Program-made: the position numbers and the translations under genes | Assembly: GCA_034638255.1 (NCBI GenBank) | Contig: JAWPGT010000052.1 | Coordinates: 95,006 to 159,005, forward strand | Direction of reading: 5' to 3' | Length of the DNA: 64,000 nt | Origin: Coprinus comatus | Taxonomy: Eukaryota > Basidiomycota > Agaricomycetes > Agaricales > Agaricaceae | Shown here: positions 25,041 to 38,500 of the stretch, piece after piece | Layout: every line of letters starts with the position of its first letter | How positions within the stretch are numbered: the first letter of the stretch is position 1 | The notes under the pieces: generated by a model | Seen by the model: only the letters and a program-made list of their open reading frames with translations | Database searches by the model: none | Told to the model about the DNA's origin: nothing

Positions 25041-27821
25041 TTATGAAATGGTAATGGAAATCTCTTCATAAGCAGGTGGTGGAACATTCTCCTCATCCCT
25101 ATTTCGAGTGCGGGTATTCGTATTCGCCGAAGACAAAGCTCTAAACCGTCTCTGCATTTCTTCCATTCTTCTCTCATTCGCTTCTTCCATTTCTCTCATA
25201 TGCCTTCTCGTAGCCTCAACATTTCCTCTTGCGTCATCTCTCTCCCTTTCCAATTCTTGTATCTTCCTCCGTAACTCATTATCCTGACTTGAAGATTCCA
25301 TTCTCGTTAAAACCTGTTCCAATTCTTCCATTCCCAACTTTAATTGCGAATTTTCTCTTTTAAGTTCATCCACTTGTGTATGATTACCACCATTGGTTAA
25401 AAGAAACGTAGACATCGATTTCTGCATCTCCCTTTCCCGTATCTTCAATCCTTCATTTTCCCTAGTAACTTCTTTCAATAACAATTGAAACTCCTTCAAC
25501 CTCGTACCACCATTCTTACTCTTATTCTTTCCACTACCACCACCACCATCATCAGGACTCGTGATTATCTTCTGCATCTCAAGTAACCTAGTTTCCAAAG
25601 AATTAACAACAACCTGCAACTGTTCATTCTTTTCTCCTTCTTCTTTAACCTTTCTCTCCAATCCCTTCACTTCCAATTTAACAGCATCATTATTCGCTTT
25701 CAAACCATCCCTTTCTTGTGTTAATTCAGTAATAGAAGATAACGTTTCTCTCAACTCCATTTCCAAATTATCTCGATCCGAAACTTGATTTGTCAGTTTA
25801 ACGATTTCGTCATTGAGTTCAGAAATCATAGCGCTATGATTATTGGAAGTATCACTGGATTCTTGAATGGCTTGAGATAATGCGATTTCTAAAACTCTTA
25901 ATCGACTTTTTAATTCCGAGTTTTCTTCACGTAATAAACGAATGTTTTGGTTTGAATTTTGAGTTTCTTCTCGAGTTTGTTCGTGTATTTGTGCTTGTGC
26001 TTGTGCCTGTGTTTGGGCGTGGGTTTTTTGAGATTTAAGTTGAGTCATCAATTCTTGAATTTGTGATCGAAGTTGTTTAGTTTCGGCTCGTAATTCTTTA
26101 ACATTTTCTTGATCAATAGAACTAGAATTCGCCAAATTGAAAGAAGTAGATGGTGTGGTTGATATAGGAGTAGTTGATCGAGTTTGGGTTTGAGTATTGG
26201 GAACAGATAAAAAGAGAGGAGGACTGGATTCGGGAATTGTAGGTGTATTGGGTAACGTCTTCATCATTGAAACTGAAAATCGGTGTGGTGAATTTCGAGA
26301 AAGAATTGGAGAGTTTGGATTTGAATTTGAATTTGAACCTGGATATGAATTTTGAGGTGAAAAAGAGGATGCTCGTTTGAGTACTTGAGATATGTTTCTC
26401 TTTGGTGGAGGAGGTGGTGGTGGGGACTTTTTATAAAGTGGAGTAGTAGGAGAAACGGGTGCAGATGCTCGACGAATATGAACGTTGTTGGTATTAACAT
26501 TGGGATTGGGTTGTGACTTTGGCTTCATAGAAGCGGGTATTAAGGAAGGAGGAAGGTCAAGCAATGGAATGTCTACGCCTGCAGACTTCTTTCGAATGAG
26601 GTGTACAGCAACTGCAAGCTGTTCTCTGTTCAATTGGTTATCTCTTCGCAAGTCAACGAGGTCCCTATATATTAAGGAATTTTAGTTTTATGGGTTACGT
26701 CATGTATTTCTAAGGTGACGAACCAGATGTGGGCTATGTCTTGAGCCTCCAGCCTAAATAGTTTGCGTGTGTATCGGGCAGATACATCACCATCCACATA
26801 ACCGTATTTTTCAACACCCAAAGCAGAGAAATGATCATCTGCCTCTGCTTGTTCATCAGGCGAAACCTCCCAGACATCACAAGGTTGGGATGATGGACCT
26901 GGAGTAGGATTCATAGACGTAGATGCCGTCTTCCAAGGCGTTGGAGTTCTAGACGAAGATGGGGATGGAGGGGTGGCAAAGGATGGTGTTGATAATTGAT
27001 CATATATATGGGAGGGTATTGAGGTGGGTATCGTTGTAAGTTGACAAGTCTTTATTGCTTGAATAAGATACATGCCCAGAGCAAACTCTAGGTTATTCAA
27101 CGAGCCCCTTTGATGGGTGTCTATCAGATGCCTAAATGGTAAAACACCATGAATAAGAAGTAGCCAGGTAGCGTATGGATACCTACCATATCCTATCGAG
27201 TTCGCTATATGAAAGGTTGGATTTGATGAATACATCGCGTACTTTTTCACCTAATAACTAGTCATTATCACAGGCACGAGCAACAAATGCAAGAACCTAC
27301 CATCCAAACGTCCATTGACTGGCATAGCTTCTCTAAATGTCCTTTCGTATTCCATTTTCTCATGCATGCTGACAGGAGGGAAATGCGCAGCAGTAGTCTC
27401 CATGTTCGGGTTTAACTCCCATATGTCCTTGATGGTAGGCAATGGGCCGTCGGCTGGACAGTCATGAGCATTTTAGAGAGTTACCACAACAGAATACGAC
27501 CTCTAGCCACGTACAATATGTCAGAAAACTCCGGTTTACGGGTTTTCCAGACTGTGCCCAACCTATCATCCTGACTGCTATCGCAAGCTCTCTCTCAGAG
27601 AGATTTCCATCTCCATCTTCATCAGCTATTCCCCAAATACCAGCCAGCTCCTCATTCGAAAGACCACTGCGCTGTAAAATGTCCACGGCTGTTTCAGCAT
27701 CGATGAGAGAAAGACCATTCAAGTTTGGAGATTTATTCCGCGCGTAGTTAAGGATAGCAGAGACTATAGAAAGTTCTCCTCGTGAAGGAGCGAATTCAAG
27801 TGCAGTTCCAGGTGTTTTCAT
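25041..27821 (-). CDS. EDE1: Three-EH-domain endocytic scaffold, Ede1/Eps15-like
   Basis: Reads from ATG at 27819-27821 to the stop at 25041. EH1 includes LNGLSLIDAETAVDIL and the EF-hand loop ADEDGDGNLSERELAIAVRM. EH2 spans KVRDVFIKSNLSYSELDRIW and LIDTHQRGSLNNLEFALGMY. EH3 spans DDHFSALGVEKYGYVDGDVS, RLEAQDIAHIW and the segment ending REQLAVAVHLI. A Ser/Pro-rich linker with a polyproline run follows, then about 350 residues of coiled coil (LRAETKQLRSQIQELMTQL onward), and the tail NVPPPAYEEISITIS with a PPxY motif that could bind a WW-domain ubiquitin ligase. No UBA domain is visible, unlike yeast Ede1. Family members bind NPF-motif proteins and start clathrin-coated pits. At least four short introns separate the EH exons. 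This is the complete copy; unit B has a truncated one. Confidence 0.88.
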
Positions 27822-28368
27822 GAAGCTAGTATTGTTTCAAGAGCATGTAGTAGTGACACAAACAACATGGTAGATGGTGGGGCTTCGAATTTGATTTGGT
27901 TTCAATTTGATCTGATGCAGTGCACTGTGTGATCTCCCGCTTAACCACCCCTGCCAACAAGACTGCGCAAATTGGTTTTCTCGAGGGTACTACACAGCAA
28001 CAAAACAGAATATATTTGTAGGAACATCACACTTGTCCATAGAATCATAGACCGAGGAAATTCTTTGGACTGGTTTGCTGTGCCAATTAATATATTACTG
28101 GAAAAATACAGGAAGAAATAGAAATATACAGCTGTACGTGAGATAAAAGTCTTGTGGTAGTTGTGTTTTGGAAACAGTACAGGTACTTCTTTTTCAGAAT
28201 CCTCCCCTTTTGACGGTTCTATCATGGGTTCAAAATTTCCAACGCATGATGGTTTTTACCAGTAACCTTCTATATAATCCATCCATTCCAAAAGTTGTGA
28301 TATTAGTTATTATGAGTCTCGGACAATGAACTTTGCTCTTTAACAGCTTTGAAGAGACTCCGGATAAA

Positions 28369-29210
28369 TACGATGACATATCACAATGTCTATAATTAGC
28401 TTTCTGCTCGATTGAGAATTGTCAGCCTCAAAATCAAAACATACCCAAACTTTTGGCAGGAAATATAACTGAGACCACGCACGAAAAAATCCCCCAATGC
28501 TATTCACCACCAACTACAATGTCAGTGAACTATCCTCCCCCTCGTCCAACTCCTCTAACCAGTGACCACCTCTTCTCAGACTCGACACACACCGGGAGGA
28601 CGGAGATATCCAGCACCAATGACCAAGCAAGCTTCATTACCCTCACGTTTTCCTGGAACCTGACATGTTGCCCATATGACCGTTGGACTGCACTGTGTTC
28701 TGGCGTGTTCGGAAGTTAAGTCTCAACTTTGTACAGAACTTCTAGTCCTGCAAAGGACAAGTTGAGGTTGTGCATTGTCTGGGATGGGAGGAAGAACCGT
28801 GATGGGTCACCTTCCAGGGCGTTGGGGGTCTGTGTTCTGCGGATCATTAGAAGGGGGAATGCAGTAGTGCTCTCATGAAGTGGTCATTGGTGCTGGAGCG
28901 GGTCCCAGAAATGCCTTCGGTGAGTTACAAGATTATCTGTTTTAGTATTGGCTGATACTTATACACTACACAGAAACAATCCACTGATAACAACGGCTTG
29001 TACCGGTTCAATCAACACTCAATGAGTCATTTATTGTATCTTATCGGCGACTGATGATATCTTCCAGATTTATAAATGAGGGCATCGTATACTAGTAGTC
29101 ACTTGTAGTTTACAATCGTTTGTGCCCGCTGGTAGCTTTTTCCCACCGGGTTTTTTAATGCACCCGAGCGGATGAGTATATAGAACTTATGTGGTCCAAA
29201 CAATGTATCC
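28369..29210 (+). repeat. Dispersed repeat R1, copy in unit A
   Basis: Matches 44274-45114 and, in reverse, 5330-6172. It lies between the 5' side of the EDE1-like gene and the 3' side of the transporter. The longest frame (ATETTHEK.. type, 28453-28719) has no recognised domain, so I do not call a gene. Confidence 0.85.
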
Positions 29211-29440
29211 ACCACCGTCGCCTACCAACTACATGTGCGTTACCTGATATACCAACAATATCTATCGTCGAAGCTCAATGAAAGCTTCCTGAACGATCAA
29301 TGAAATCTTCTACTCCATCACCCAACCATTGTTCATATGAAGTCGCACTGTCACACTGGTACACAACCAATTATCATCGTCTTGGTGAGTGCAAAGGGAA
29401 GAAAAGCACAGTGCGAAAGCATTGAACTCACTAATCAAAC
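29211..29440 (+). pseudogene. Fragment of the second NACHT domain of the NLR family
   Basis: Starting exactly where the R1 repeat ends, the DNA follows the NLR gene from its TTIAYQLY codons through LSKLNE, a Walker-B-like part and the CEIIELIS equivalent (compare 37225-37470), with several small deletions and frame changes. It encodes nothing intact. The same fragment is in unit B at 45115-45330, so it predates the tandem duplication. Confidence 0.8.
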
Positions 29441-29572
29441 TTCCTCATTTATACAAGTATCATTTTCTTAATATTAGTACAAATATGTGTGCATGGTGGT
29501 ACATGAATGGAAAAAAGTCCACTGAGGGAAAATTCCGATTAACAAAGAAATATCAACCGGTCGGACCAGAGT

Positions 29573-31596
29573 CTAAATGGAAACCCCATATTTACGGTGC
29601 TTACTCTCACTTAGTAACCCTCTCCCCATCCCTTCTTCAATATCTACTCTCGAAGGTGCAGTAGTCGAGAAAGAGGAATCCTGATCCTGATGATCCTTCA
29701 AATCTGCTCCCTTGCCAGAATCTCCTTTCATAAGCTTGAGAGAGAGAGATGAATTAACATATGAATATCAGGGGAAAGGAAGAAATGCAAGGGACGTACT
29801 GCAACAAATAATGCAGAAGAAATAATCAAGGAAGTACCAAACATTGATAAGAGAGTGGGACTTGTATGGAAGAATATCCGTTCAAAGATTGTTGCGAATA
29901 CGATCTAAATAAAAATAAGTTGATCAGGTTCGTTTTATTGCTTGCGTCGAAGCATGGGCAATGTAGAATGAGCGGTTTATACTTACTTGAGTGTAAATGG
30001 CCATTGAGCCTCTACCAACAGCTTCTCGTGCAAGACCCATTGTGAGTAAAACCTGAGAAGATGGAATTTAGGTTTTTCTTTCTAGAATCATACCGACTCC
30101 TCGGATAAATGTAGCATGTGTGCCCATATATAAAGGAAGGAGCTGGGATGACATCTTGAATGTACAGTACAATACCTGAGCTGCAAAACCGAATATACCA
30201 AACATAAATAATACAGCTATCCAAGTGACTTGAGTGGGTATAATGAATGGTTGCTTGGTGATTACCATTCTATAAAATATTGTAGTTGAACAGCGTTCTA
30301 GGATTTCAATTGTGTATGCGAAGATATGGTGCTGTTACGTACCCGATAGTTGCGACAACGACTGATTGTGAAGAGAACATAACGAGTGCATGAAGAGGAT
30401 GTGCACGTTTACCAATCGCTCTTAGTGCAGTGTCTGTGTGTATACAGCAAGAATCGTCAATTTCTGGTGGGAGGAAGTTGATGGATCGGAAAGACTTACA
30501 GGCACCAGTAGCACCCAGCACTCCGATAAGTGCTACACTTTGAAAGAGAATTGTTAATTTAGTTGAAAGAGTAATATCGTTATAGTGGACGTACAAAACA
30601 GCAATCATCCGTTTTTCGGCGTTAACCTCTTGAAGAAGTCGAAATCCTTCACCCAAATGTGGAATAGTAACAGAATCGCCTCCACGACCGAATAAGAAAG
30701 GTGGACGAGCAATAAGTATAACACCAAAAAGACTAAAAACTGTTAATGAAATTGGGAGTCAGCATGTATTTGAATGATGCAGATAAAAGAGATAGAGACT
30801 TACGCCCAGCAACAGCTTGTCTATAGCTTAACTTCTCTCCTAAAAACAGGGCCCCAGAAAGTGCGGAACATAAGGGAGAAAGAAAAGTGAGGACAGTGGC
30901 GTCTGAAAGGGAGAGATATTGAAGTGAAAAGTAGATTCCGAGCATGCCGAAGAATCTGTTAGTCGTGTTATTAGTTGCATACAGCACCTTTAATGAGAGA
31001 ACTTAAACGTACCCGGAGGAGCCACGGAATACAAGTAGTAGACGAATGCCTTTAGGACCGATGAATGGATCAGGTACACCAGTGGCTAACCTATATTTGT
31101 TGTGTGATAAAAAAAAGTTCATTGTATTGACTATATTTGAAGACGGATAATCGTAAACGGGACTTACAGGTAAGTAATTGAACAGATATATGTGATTCCC
31201 TGTCATTACCTGTGAAGTTGAAATGTACGAGATCAGAGATTGGCATACCATTCGGACCAGGACGAGCTACAGTGAACGAGATACAAATACATTAGCATTA
31301 ACGTCAACCCATAGACGCAAAGCAAGAGAACATACTTGTAAAGGAGATATAGGAGTATCTATTCCATTCAGCGTTTTTGCTGAAAGATTCATAAACGTAA
31401 AGAATATCTGGGATGCCACGATCAACAACAGTCCAGTATTCCTCTCTCGAAACTCTTTAAACCCTCTCGATACCCTACACCACCTTAAAGATTGCTGTCG
31501 TTCTAGTTCATGATCGTGTTCATCGTCCGTCGTAATCGAATCATGGTCGTGCTCAGGGTTTAGCTGAGTATATGCATGAGTGGTAGAGGATGACAT
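29573..31596 (-). CDS. EamA/DMT-superfamily membrane transporter, unit A copy
   Basis: Minus-strand gene with ATG at 31594-31596 (MSSSTTHAYTQLNPEHDHD) and stop at 29573-29575. It has the same exon plan as the two plus-strand paralogues, including an 18-base micro-exon (LVLVRM, about 31274-31257). Core segments: NTGLLLIVASQIFFTFMNLS, FFGMLGIYFSLQYLSLSDA, LTFLSPLCSALSGALFLGE, TALRAIGKRAHPLHALVMF and LTMGLAREAVGRGSMAIYTQ. The last exon is Asp/Ser-rich and ends GRGLLSESKHRKYGV. All joins I followed are open. The N-terminus is rich in Asp, Glu and His. Substrate unknown. A disrupted copy lies in unit B. Confidence 0.85.
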
Positions 31597-33588
31597 GAAG
31601 GATTTCGTGGATGTTTAGATGATGTTGGGAGCACTTCAAGGTGGTTAGATATAGGTTAGTATAACCATATAAATTCCCTCTAGTCCCATACTCACTGACT
31701 GTTCATGAGTTATGTTACCTTCGGCTAAAATTTGTTGAAAACAGCGAAAACTTGCTTCTATCTGTGAGAAACCACCGGACACATAATACATATTCCGTAA
31801 TCTAATAAGTTTCATTAATAAACACCACAATGTACTATATAGAATAAGACAACGGAGAACGTACTGGATTCTGTTGTGTTGTTGAAACAATGAGAAAGAC
31901 GTATGATTCTCACAAAGGATCAAAAGAGCAATAATCAATCTATTAATAACACAGGGAGCAAGGTAAATATAATTTGAGCATATATACAACGCAATTTATT
32001 ATTGAACCTGGACATGAGATGATCAGTAGTTCTAGCAATATAAATATAAGGGGAACTCGGAACGAATGCCCATACAGATAATCATATCACACACCCATAT
32101 TCAAACATTCTCTCGGCAGCCATAGCCTACAGAAGGGCCTCCCTCGGCAAATCGCCCTATGTTAGTCTCCTTGTGTTACGATCTTCATCCAACCCCGATT
32201 GGTATCCTTCAGCTATCTCTATTCTCTTTATATTAGTAGTACTTGATGTCACAGCACCTTGTTCATTAACTATCATTGACGTTGCACATGGAAATATTTC
32301 AGCACTGACGTCTTGTTAATGATTATCCACCACATTTCCCAGGACATGTATATCGTGTACTGTTAGCTACCCAGTGGCTTATCCTTATCCTTATCATTAT
32401 CGATCTCGGTTAACTCTTCCAAACACCCATTTCCTACGCGAGTGGAGCATAAAAATTCACTCCAATATAGTATATTATTCACTATCATCGAAGCAGTGAG
32501 CAGCACCGGCAAACAAGTTAATGTGCGAAATTCGAACATACTTATTGGTACATACAATATAGTACATGCACAACTCACCTCAACATATCCACAAACTTCT
32601 ATTATTGCTCCCTCAAAGAAGCCATCAGGACGTTTCTTCAGAAGATGACCAAACCTGCTCTTTGTTCAACCATATCGTCTCAACCACATCTAATTTGGGC
32701 CTGAAGGCCTGATCGACAATCATATATGTCCGGAACCGGGATGGGCGATGGTAATTATCAACCTCCTTCTGAAAATCTCGGCTATCGCTTAGCCCGCCAC
32801 TTCAGTACTTCCAAAGGAGAATTGAGCACATAGTGATATACGGGGTTGAGAGTGGTGGATCGGATGATAGATATACAGATTCTTCAGTAACATTCAATAC
32901 TAGGGATACCAGTTCGTACTACCAATGAGCTTCTCGGAGGAGAGCTATATGCACTCAAGGGTTTAAGTGAGAAGGGGTAAGACTGGTCTCGTGAGCTGAA
33001 GAAATAACGAAAATAGGCACAATCTGAACAGCGAACGATGCACTTATTTCACGGACTATGTCCGTAACTACTTTGGGAAGAATATATCAAATGACAAACT
33101 GTGGTTTTGCTCATGAGTTCACTTCCTGGACATGAAAGTCCGTTAGAGAAAGTACTAGAGATACAATCTGGCAATCACGAGCAAAAGAATACGATAAATA
33201 CTATGCATACATGTACAAGATTAACGCGTAAAACATGTTGATATCAAAGAAATGCAAATGCAACAAAAAATAACAGACCAAGAAATCAAGATTCAAAATC
33301 CCAAACTGATCCTCGCAATACAGTACTTACCACACTTTCACCTTTACTTAACTTTTTATTCTTTACTCCGTCAAACGCCACCTATCACCAACAGCTTTCC
33401 ATGTCACCTTCTCTCTTTCCAGCCACTCCAAAGCATCCCCAACATTCCATTCTCCAATATACGCCCACCTATCATCTCTTTTCATATATACCAAAATCTC
33501 TTCTTTAGTCCACCCAACACTCCTCATCTCTTTTTCCTTCTACCCACTTTCGTTACCGATTCATGTTCTTGTTTCTCTTTTAATCCTT
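31597..33588. other. Intergenic DNA conserved between the two units, no gene recognised
   Basis: The stretch is well preserved in unit B (about 52279-54168). A minus-strand reading near 32900-32640 (DQAFRPKLDVVETIWLNKEQ) and the following FFEGAIIEVCGYVE look protein-like but lie in different frames and match no family I recognise. It may be the remains of a gene. Confidence 0.4.
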
Positions 33589-35125
33589 TTAAAGTACTTT
33601 CGATGAAGATGAAGGTGTCAACGAGAAAGAGGACGAGGCCTTCGTAGATCTTGAACTTGAATTCGGATGGACAGTTCCTTGCTCGTCTTGTTGCTTAACC
33701 ATTTCTCGAGCTGTTTAACCACTCGTTGCGTCATGAGAGATAATTCGGGTATACGTCTGAGATACGACAATGTGAATCCTTTATACGTCTTTTGTTCTTC
33801 GTCTTCGCAGATTTCGTGGTAGGTTTAGCAATATAATGTTTATGTTTCACTCGAGGAGTCATATCGTTATGGCGTTCGAATCCGTGTCCGTATCGACTTG
33901 ACATTGATGTCAGTTTTAATTTCGATGTTGATGCTTTTGAAGGCATTGGACACATATTTCGAGTTAATTGGTTACTTGGGAGAAAGCTCATGTCACCATC
34001 ACCGTTGTCGTACTCGGTATCCGAAAGCAAGTCATCAGGAACATTACCGACGAAATGTTTGACATTTAATCGAAATACAGTAGCCGTTATATTATGGGAA
34101 CGTAGTGGTGAAGGGTGTCGTAGATTAGGGGGTGACTGTAGCTAACAAAGAAAGAAAGAAGTAGTCAGTATTTTAAATTAAAGGTATACGAGAGGATTTA
34201 CCTAGAAGATAGGTTTGGGTTTGGCAGGACTTGTCATTGGACTAGAGGCCGCAACCTTTCCAGGACTTGATGGAATAACCGCAGATGGCGAAGGTGGTTC
34301 ATATGCCACTCTGCTTGCGCAAGCACCACCTTTTTTAGGTGTTCTTTCATTCTCATTATGTAGTTCTTGATGTACATGAGAAGGAATAGCAAAAGGTCCG
34401 GGTCTTGAATAACACGTCTCATGTAGGTTCTTCACAATCTTCCAATATTTCAACTGTTCACCGAGATTCGAAGCAGCTGTCTCAAATGAGTCAAACAAAT
34501 AAAGCACGATATCCGTTAATCACATACATATTTAACTTTCTGAGGTTCCGAAGTCTTAATCATAGTCATGGTTTTTCGTGCATGTACACATTCAATTACA
34601 GATGTTCCGTCGTCCACTACAGAATCACGTTTAGTGATATTATAAGACTTAGTACTAATGACAAGATAAGAAGGGACATACCGGTATAGGTAATTTTCTT
34701 CTCAAACACTTGAATACCAATAACAGGTGCACATCTTTCTACCTTTTGACAGGGAACGCTTCCCGGAAAATAGAAATCAAAATGTAAAGAAACAAATTCA
34801 AACATTCAAACATAAAACAAGAAGGGAATTGAACCAACTACCATGATGTTCAGACATGTCCAAAGCATCTCTGACAAACATTTAGCAATCGAAGCAGAAT
34901 TCAACGTCCATTCCCATAATTCTTTCGATGAATGTTGATAAGGGATACCCAGTTTCACGTTCTCGCTCTTGTAATCGTTGGGGTTGTTGTAGATATGGGT
35001 ATGGTTGTCTTCCAAAGACAAACGTCTACGTTTCTACAATAATATTCTTCCGGCTCTTGATAATTGCGCTTTCTTGTATTCACCTTCAAGCTAGACTTGT
35101 TCGTTGTTGTTGTTACAGAGCTCAT
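33589..35125 (-). pseudogene. STN1: STN1-like telomere-capping (CST complex) protein, unit A copy
   Basis: Start ATG near 35125, stop near 33589. N-terminal LWEWTLNSASIAKC is followed by the OB-fold core VPCQKVERCAPVIGIQVFEK then KITYT, spliced (phase 1) to VDDGTSVIECVH. Downstream come a charged, Pro/Ser-rich linker and the segment LRHPSPLRSHNITATVFRLN then VKHFVGNVP, typical of fungal Stn1 after the OB fold. Stn1 works with Ten1 and Cdc13/Ctc1 to protect telomere ends. Lesions: one T is missing in the codon run after IAKC, so VRDALDM is out of frame; about 85 bases are deleted after EPQK compared with unit B; and a later indel changes the RVVKQ region frame. Divergent from the NLR gene, which begins 398 bases away. 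Confidence 0.72.
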
Positions 35126-35522
35126 GTATCGGATGCCCTCTGGATGTTGATTGAAGAACCGGGTAGGGAGTATTAGAGAGTAGTGTGAAGTATACCAAAC
35201 TGCAAAGCGACTGGATGTGGTCAATGTTCGAATTTGATACATTCCTCATACGTAATTTAGAGTCACATGACTGGGCTTAATGATCTACATGATAGTCTCT
35301 ACGCCACATTCCGCTGTCGAAGAACGCTGGAAGAACGCACACTGGTCAAGACTCGGACACGGCCTATTCGTATGGTCTCGTGCAATACTGCACTGTCATG
35401 ATTATGAGTGAGGAAATTCCTGTGTAAAATATTTATAGATTCTGCACAGCAAAATCATGATCTCTTCACAGGTCGGTCTTCCACTTCTCAGCCTCTTACC
35501 ACTCTGTTAACGGGATTACTAG
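35126..35522. promoter_or_regulatory. Divergent intergenic region between STN1-like and NLR genes, unit A
   Basis: About 400 bases shared with unit B apart from a 948-bp insertion there. No specific operator or TATA box stands out next to the NLR start. The tract 35300-35520 is close to identical in both units (CGGCCTATTCGTATGGTCTC), consistent with a retained promoter. Confidence 0.4.
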
Positions 35523-38500
35523 ATGCCTCTCCCATACTACGACCAGAGCCTCACTCGTAGCTATAGCATGCCTCACGGTTCGCACATGTTTAGTGGTGAA
35601 CCTCAGCTAGGAAATGAAAACAATTCTTTACATCAAGCAAGCAGTAGCTCCTCTCTTTCATACGCCAGTAACCCTTCAAGTAAGTATTGTTTGTCTACAC
35701 CAATGCTACTACATTACCCCCTCTCAATTACATGACCGTAGACACGAACTTTAACTTGCCCGAACATAATCAACCGCTGCTACAGTGGACTCTAAACTGG
35801 ATCAGCAATGCATATACACGTTCCAGGAGGCCATTCCTTTGGCTGAAAGGCCCATCCGGTGTCGGGAAATCTGATATCATGCGGGTTATTTCGAACTCAA
35901 TCATTCACTCTGGAAGGTTCCCAGGAGCGTCATTCTCCTTTGCAAGGGAAGAGTGCAGTGACTCTCGACAACTTTTCATCACGATCGCGCGCCAACTGGG
36001 CACCTATTTCCCTTCATATCACACGTACTTCGTTTCCGAATTGAACAAAGATCCCAGGTTCTCTGAACGGCCAATTCAGACACAATTCCATCGTGCCATA
36101 GTCCAACCATTTGTCACAAGACGAATAGACACCACATTCCCCATTATCATATTCATTGATGGACTGGATGAATGTCGAGATCAACAAGATCAATGCTGTA
36201 TCATTGCACTTATTTCGTTTTTCGTGCAGCGTTATCCTATGTCACCCTTCCTATGGGTTATCAGCAGCCGTCCACAGCCACATCTGCTTACAACGTTTTC
36301 GCTGCCAACCATCAAACCAAGTTACGAGACAGAAGAAATTCCCGCGGTTTCTGATGAAGCAACGACAACTCAGCGGTACGATTACCACTTGAGCTTGGGC
36401 GCAACTGGGAGCATGAGAACACAATACAGTGAGTCCAGCTCATCTTTCATTGGTTCATACATACTCATAACCACTATCAATTCTTTTCCCTCCACATGGA
36501 TTATCAGTAGGGAATCCTGGAGAGTTAATATCAAACAGTCAACCGGTAGTAGGTCCTTCCAATGTACAGCCGGAGTCCAACGAGAACGAGATCCCCAAAA
36601 CTACTTCGATGAGTAAATCAATTTGATTTCGTATTAAAGCAAAGTATTTTAATAATTAGTTTCGGTACCAGGAAACCAACAAAACGCAAGAGACTGCCTC
36701 CCACTTGCTACCACCGAACCTGGTCAACTATCCAACACGACCAATTCCAGTCTCACCTCTTTGACTACGTTCTTTGCTCAATCTCGCGACTTTACAATCA
36801 ATAACCCAACAATGATATCAAATAATTACCAACAAACACCCAATACCGATAACAGGAGTGAGTAATCTCGGAACTGCGGTTACTACATAACTTCTGACAC
36901 CTAACATTCCTAAGCTTTGAAGATGCTGCTCAAATATACCGTTCCCGGTGCTGACGTGGATTCTTCAGAACGTAACCCGCCTCCTAGATGCCATCCCAAC
37001 ACCCGAGTTCGTCTTCGGGGACGATTACGTGAATGGATTCTCAATCGTGGATGTGGACAGAAACCGTTCTTTTGGGTGAAAGGTCCGGCAGGTGTTGGCA
37101 AATCTGCTGTTCTACAATCAATCGCAGAATCCATATTCTCTCATACAGCTATGAAGCCAGGAGCGGCATTTTTTTTCTGGAGGTCTGACTCAACTGGAGG
37201 TCGTAGTGACCCTAAACGACTCTTCACCACCATCGCTTACCAGCTATATGCACGCTACCCGCCATACCAACAATATCTGTTGTCGAAGCTCAATGAAGAT
37301 CCCAAGCTTCCTGAACGATCAATGAAAACGCAGTTCTTCCATTTTATCACCCAACCCTTTGTTCATTTGAAGTTGCACAACAGTACACCACCGATCGCCA
37401 TTATCATAGACGGACTTGACGAGTGCAAGGGGGAGAAAGCACAGTGCGAAATCATTGAACTCATTTCCACGTTTGTATCCGACCATCCAACTGCTCCTCT
37501 CCTTTGGCTTGTCAGCAGTCGTCCCGAATCACACATAGAAGCCATGTTTACTCGCCCGAAGATATTACCAACTTATGACATGGACGAGATCAAGGTTGAC
37601 TCGGATGAATCGTATGCTGACGTCGAAGAGTACCTACGATCTGAATTTGAAGAAATTCGTGATAGGAATTCTCATTCTATTCCCAATCCACATCAATGGC
37701 CAACAGAGACTCAGTTCCTGACGATCGCCAGTTATGCCAGTGGTCTTTTTGCTTTTGCTTCCACAGTGATGAAGTTCATTGATGATGTGGACTATCGGGA
37801 CCCTGTGACACTCTTGAACCAAGTCATTGACGGTATTGAGAACGCGAGGAGGAACCAAAAGGACTTGGAAAGAAAGCGGAACCCCTTTGGAGATCTGGAT
37901 GCTCTCTATAACTTGATTATGTCCACCATTCCGGATGACATCTTACCCACCACAAAACGAATGCTGTCTATAATATTGTACCCAGGTTGGTTCTCTGGTA
38001 TAGATCATAGTTGGTTGAGCAACTTTATCCAACTTCCGATGCATCAGATGCACAGTTCTCTTCACAAGTTGAATTCCATGCTACGCTACTCCCTCAAATC
38101 TAAGTTCAGCTTACCTCACGTTGAACATAAGTCTTTTGTGGACTATCTCGAGGATGAATCTCGCTCTGGCCCATTTTCCATTGGACGCAACAGCGCAAGC
38201 AAAGAATATGTCTCGTGTTGTCATCAGATCCTGCATGAAGTCATGGACAGTGAGTTACTGATCAAATTTCAAATCACCGTGAAGTTTAAATTGTTTCTCT
38301 TGCTCACGCGTTCATTAGATCTAGATGGGCAATTTAAAGTGGATAACATCAAACTAACAACTACATTTGAAGAGCCTGACTTGTGCTTTAAGGAAAAACT
38401 TGACATGTTATGCCACTGTTTTCTGTACATGTATCTCATTGATGTCACCAATAAAGACCACCCGATCTTTTTTACTCTAAAAAGTTTTATCCATAACTTT

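Noticed and set aside
27941..28225. 94-codon minus-strand frame, identical in both units (also 43846-44130), with a hydrophobic stretch
   Set aside because: Identity only reflects the recent duplication; no family motif, and it overlaps the upstream region of the EDE1-like gene.
28453..28719. 88-codon frame inside repeat R1
   Set aside because: The third R1 copy at 5.3-6.2 kb has it interrupted, so there is no sign of coding constraint.
33252..33647. 131-codon plus-strand frame near the STN1 end
   Set aside because: It overlaps the STN1-like coding region on the other strand and is broken in unit B.
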